64,000 bases of DNA from an uncultured Opitutaceae bacterium (GTDB lineage Bacteria; Verrucomicrobiota; Verrucomicrobiia; Opitutales; Opitutaceae): the NCBI GenBank assembly GCA_903952145.1, contig CAJBES010000104.1, positions 1-64,000 of the forward strand. Direction: 5' to 3'. Below are positions 61,364-64,000 of this stretch, one piece after another (position 1 is the stretch's first letter; every line of letters starts with the position of its first letter). The notes below the pieces were generated by a model. That model was given only the letters and a program-made list of their open reading frames with translations. It was not told the DNA's origin and did not search any database. A program made the position numbers and the translations under genes.

Positions 61364-62278
61364 ATGAACTACCAAATCGGCGTCCATGGCGACGACACCC
61401 AAACTGAATTAATTCTGGTCAGTCCGGCGGGTATAATCTGCGGACAGCGCATCATCATCGGCTGCAATCCCGATATCTACCTCGACCAGGACACGATTCG
61501 TTCTGTCCTTTTGGAAGGACTGGACGCCCTCGCCGCGCAGGCCAAGGTCCGGGACGCAGATGCCACCATCGCGCACACCCTGCTGTGTCTCCCCGGCAGC
61601 CCCAGTTTTTGGGACGGGATCGTCGCCCGCCTGCACCATTTCAGTAAAGCCACTGCCTGCCCACCTTACCTCCCCGTCCTGGAACTCGCGACCCGTGGTC
61701 ATCCGGGCCTCGTCGTGGATTGCGGAAGGCTCCGGTCATTCGTGGCGGCCCGCGGCCCTGATAACGGCATGCACAGCGCCCGCAACTTCGGCTGCCGCCT
61801 GAGTGATCCGGGCAGTGACTACGACCTCGGGCGACGCGCCCTGATCCGCGCCCTCACCGAGTTACAGGGTTGGGCTGAGCCCTCCGACCTGGGCCACGCT
61901 GTTTGCACGGCGATGAAGGCAACCGAACCGATCCTGCTCGCCACCAAACTCAACGGGCCTTCCGTCTCGTCTGCCCAGGTCGCCGACCTCGCCCCGTCGG
62001 TCATCGCGCTGGCCGCCCAAGGTGACGCCGCAGCCGTCGCTGTGGTTCGCGAGTCATTAGGTGAGTTGTTGCTGATCACCCGCGACGTGCGGACCAAACT
62101 CTTTGGCGGATCAACCCTCACCGACCGCCCCGTTGCCATCGGCCTGCGCGGAGCAATTCTGCAAACCGCGCTGGCGCAGCAAGTGGTGGTGGAGGTCCTC
62201 GATACCATTACAACACCCGTGCTGATCGCCGAAAACCCCGGCGAAGGCTTGCGCCGCCTGCTCGTTCGCACCGCCTGA
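61364..62278 (+). CDS. BadF/BadG-type kinase homologue, degenerate active site
   Basis: 304-residue protein with the layout of N-acetylglucosamine kinases of the BadF/BadG/BcrA family. The first loop is GVHGDDTQTELILV where the family has GxDGGGTKT; the GTGS loop is replaced by VDCGRLRSF; and the motif near GCRLSDPGSDYDLGRRAL stands for GWLLGDEGSGYWIG. The catalytic Asp region reads YLPVLELA. It is doubtful that it binds ATP. Maybe a sugar sensor. Next to a URO-D-like gene, 33 bp away. Confidence 0.75.
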   Translation: MNYQIGVHGDDTQTELILVSPAGIICGQRIIIGCNPDIYLDQDTIRSVLLEGLDALAAQAKVRDADATIAHTLLCLPGSPSFWDGIVARLHHFSKATACPPYLPVLELATRGHPGLVVDCGRLRSFVAARGPDNGMHSARNFGCRLSDPGSDYDLGRRALIRALTELQGWAEPSDLGHAVCTAMKATEPILLATKLNGPSVSSAQVADLAPSVIALAAQGDAAAVAVVRESLGELLLITRDVRTKLFGGSTLTDRPVAIGLRGAILQTALAQQVVVEVLDTITTPVLIAENPGEGLRRLLVRTA

Positions 62279-62311
62279 TATCCCGAAGGTAATTCGCCTG
62301 GTGTGCCACTT

Positions 62312-63412
62312 ATGCGCGAATCATTTCTGCAATTGCTGCGTGGCGAGAAGCCAAGTGAGGTGGTGTGGACGGCCGATATCAGCTACTGGGTGGATGGTTG
62401 CGTCCACGCAGGCAAAGCCGACCCGAAATGGCAGACCGAACTGGGCCACCTTGAGCTTTGCCGCGACCTCGGCTGCATGCCCTATTACTGGTATGGCAAA
62501 TTCTGGGCGGCCGAGCCGCAGTTCGCCGGCGTGGAGGTCATCGTTGAAAATAATCTTGGTCTGCGCCGGTGCACCTGGCGGACTCCGGTCGGCGACCTGA
62601 TCGGGGAAACCGCTTTCATGGAGGAGAGCTGGTCGGAAGCGCCGGTGCGCTATGCCGTGCAGACGGAGCACGACCTTGATATTCTGCTGTTCATGCTGGC
62701 ACGACGGCGGATGGAGCCGGTGAATCTGGCTGACTACCGGCAGCGGCTGGAGCTGTGGGCCCGTTATGATGGCGTGCCTTGCCTGGGTCTGCCGCGCAGT
62801 CCCTTGCCCGCCTTCATCGTCGAGTGGGCCGGCGTGGAGCACGGGGCTTTGTTGGCGATGGATTGTCCGGAGAAGGTGGCCGAAGCCTTGAACCTGATGG
62901 AACAGCAGGAGCGGCCGGTCATTGAAGCCGTGTGCGCGCTGGCCCCGCCGGTGGTGCATTTCCCCGACAACCTGTCGAGTGCCAACCTGACTTCATTCTT
63001 CGACCAACACATGGCGGCCCGGTATCGGCGGCGCCTCGAGCCGTTGCACGCGGCCGGTGTGCGGTGTGCCGTGCATCTGGATGGCACCGTGCGCGGGCTG
63101 CTGCCCAAACTGGCGCAGGTTGGTTTTGATGCCGTGGAGGCGCTGACACCAAAACCGATGGGTGATGTCGGCTTGCAGGAGATGCGCGCAGTGGCCGCCA
63201 GCGGAAGCCTGGTGTTGTGGGGGGGCGTCCCCGGCGCCATGTTTGCCCCGCCGTTTGTCTGGCCCGACATGCAGACGCACGTAGAAAAGCTGCTGGAATG
63301 CTGGCGGGACCAGCCCTTCATCGTCGGTGTGGCCGACCAAGTGCCGCCAAATGGAGACATCGGGCTTGTCCGGCAGGTGGCGAAACTTTTGGCGGCAAGG
63401 CCGCCCTCCTGA
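62312..63412 (+). CDS. URO-D superfamily protein, HxD variant
   Basis: 366-residue URO-D/MtaA-fold protein starting MRESFLQLLRGEKPSEV. Metal site AVHLDGTVRGLL (HxD), then LVLWGGVPGAMF and VGVADQVPPNGDIGLV; these match the protein at 22902 closely in all three places. The frame could also start at GTG 62303, nine bases upstream. Role unknown; it sits between the BadF-type gene and another URO-D-like gene that points towards it. Confidence 0.85.
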   Translation: MRESFLQLLRGEKPSEVVWTADISYWVDGCVHAGKADPKWQTELGHLELCRDLGCMPYYWYGKFWAAEPQFAGVEVIVENNLGLRRCTWRTPVGDLIGETAFMEESWSEAPVRYAVQTEHDLDILLFMLARRRMEPVNLADYRQRLELWARYDGVPCLGLPRSPLPAFIVEWAGVEHGALLAMDCPEKVAEALNLMEQQERPVIEAVCALAPPVVHFPDNLSSANLTSFFDQHMAARYRRRLEPLHAAGVRCAVHLDGTVRGLLPKLAQVGFDAVEALTPKPMGDVGLQEMRAVAASGSLVLWGGVPGAMFAPPFVWPDMQTHVEKLLECWRDQPFIVGVADQVPPNGDIGLVRQVAKLLAARPPS

Positions 63413-63550
63413 CCCGCGAACGCTTGCTCCACCGTCTGACATTTTAACCGGTCCTGACAGCGCGCCCCGCGGTCGAGGCTCCTGCCTAGTCCCGGTCGCG
63501 CCCTGCCCGTCAAATCGCCCAGGCTAGACGCTATCTGAAAGACCTTGATC

Positions 63551-64000
63551 TTATCGCTCCTTTGCCAGCTGGGGATGGGCGAGCGGGTAGTTCCCGTGCC
63601 GTTTGAACGCCTCGTATTGGCGCTGCGCCTGGGCCGCCGTGACGCCGATGGACTCGGGTTGCTGGTAAGCCTTGACCATGAAACCCCCGCCGTAATTGCC
63701 CAGTTGCCAGATTTGCTGCCGGGCCTCCGCCTCGATGGCGTCCAGACTGCCCGCAGTCATGGTTTTTTGGATGTCCGTGCTGTTCCAAAAACAGATTTTG
63801 CCCCCGTAGTTTTTCCCCAGCCATTCGATTCCCATGAGGGTGGGCTGGTCCAGCTGCAAGACGTCGCAACCGCCTTCGATGAACAGGTCCATGTAGGGGC
63901 GAACCTGACCGCAGCAGTGATGGATGAAGTGCATCCCATGCTCGTGCAGCAGGTCCGTGGTGCGCTTGTAGCGCGGGAAATACAGTTCGCGAAACTGGGC
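63551..64000 (-). CDS. URO-D superfamily protein, HxC variant, N-terminus cut by window edge
   Basis: The C-terminal 149 residues are visible, open to base 64000: FRELYFPRYKRTTDLLHEHG, then HFIHHCCGQVRPYM, with the HxC pair of zinc methyltransferases MtaA/CmuA, and IEGGCDVLQLDQPTLMG and KICFWNSTDIQKTM. It is the only one of the four URO-D-like proteins here with HxC. Converges with the 62312 gene. Confidence 0.85.
   Translation of the reverse strand, partial: AQFRELYFPRYKRTTDLLHEHGMHFIHHCCGQVRPYMDLFIEGGCDVLQLDQPTLMGIEWLGKNYGGKICFWNSTDIQKTMTAGSLDAIEAEARQQIWQLGNYGGGFMVKAYQQPESIGVTAAQAQRQYEAFKRHGNYPLAHPQLAKER

Overview
The window is GC-rich bacterial chromosome of the kind found in Verrucomicrobiota, most likely family Opitutaceae. 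This rests on the mix of families (many Gfo/Idh/MocA oxidoreductases, several URO-D-like proteins, GH38 and GH116, HpcH/HpaI aldolases, a GxGYxYP protein) and on a TonB-receptor N-terminus of Opitutaceae style. No rRNA, tRNA, CRISPR array, prophage or intact transposon was seen. Nearly everything is carbohydrate catabolism, in short operons with 4-bp ATGA-type overlaps.

Layout. 1-2510 (-): GH38 alpha-mannosidase, cut by the left edge. 2568-8128 (+): sugar nucleotidyltransferase, GH116-like glycosidase, NahK-like sugar-1-kinase and LmbE/PIG-L deacetylase, readable as glycoside cleavage followed by sugar-1-phosphate salvage. 8550-10270 (-): D-lyxose-isomerase-like protein plus an unknown, probably mutarotase-fold protein. 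10618-13692: CNNM/CorC membrane protein, GT2 glycosyltransferase and a secreted peroxiredoxin. 13842-18487: two Gfo/Idh proteins, an amidohydrolase, an SDR that has lost its middle, and a D-threonine-aldolase-like PLP protein. 18670-24833: IS remnant, then Gfo/Idh, HpaI aldolase, HisD-like dehydrogenase, SDR, URO-D-like protein and SDR. 24944-27313 (-): TIM-barrel glycosidase-like protein and a broken TonB receptor lying against a Gfo/Idh fragment.

27690-41320 centres on a GntR/FCD regulator. It contains a solute-binding/TPR pair (-) and a (+) operon of HpaI aldolase, DHDPS/NAL-family lyase, sialidase-fold protein and a 778-residue amidohydrolase::class III aminotransferase fusion, followed by a Gfo/Idh gene and a 1060-residue uncharacterised protein. 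GTATAC sites, like the core of UxuR/ExuR operators, lie in the AT-rich DNA beside the regulator and upstream of the lyase operon. 41765-46820 holds a YchF-like protein lacking its GTPase domain, a GxGYxYP lipid/sugar-type secreted pair, a GNAT acetyltransferase and a zinc alcohol dehydrogenase.

47212-64000: URO-D-like and NagA-like genes; then a divergent locus around a DeoR regulator. To its left (-) are a neutral-ceramidase-family amidase and FGGY kinase; to its right (+) are a class III aminotransferase, a beta/alpha-barrel protein, a frameshifted Gfo/Idh and a NagB-like protein with a changed catalytic residue. This reads as catabolism of an N-acylated amino sugar or aminocyclitol (inference). 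The right end has a second TIM-barrel glycosidase-like gene, a degenerate BadF-type kinase and two more URO-D-like genes, the last cut by the window edge.

Broken genes are frequent (SDR, TonB receptor, Gfo/Idh remnant and frameshift, IS5-type remnant, a degraded ORF near 50.0 kb), as are palindromic REP-like sequences, including a perfect nested 120-bp inverted repeat at 28.5 kb. The most unusual protein candidates are the amidohydrolase-aminotransferase fusion and the GTPase-less YchF relative.
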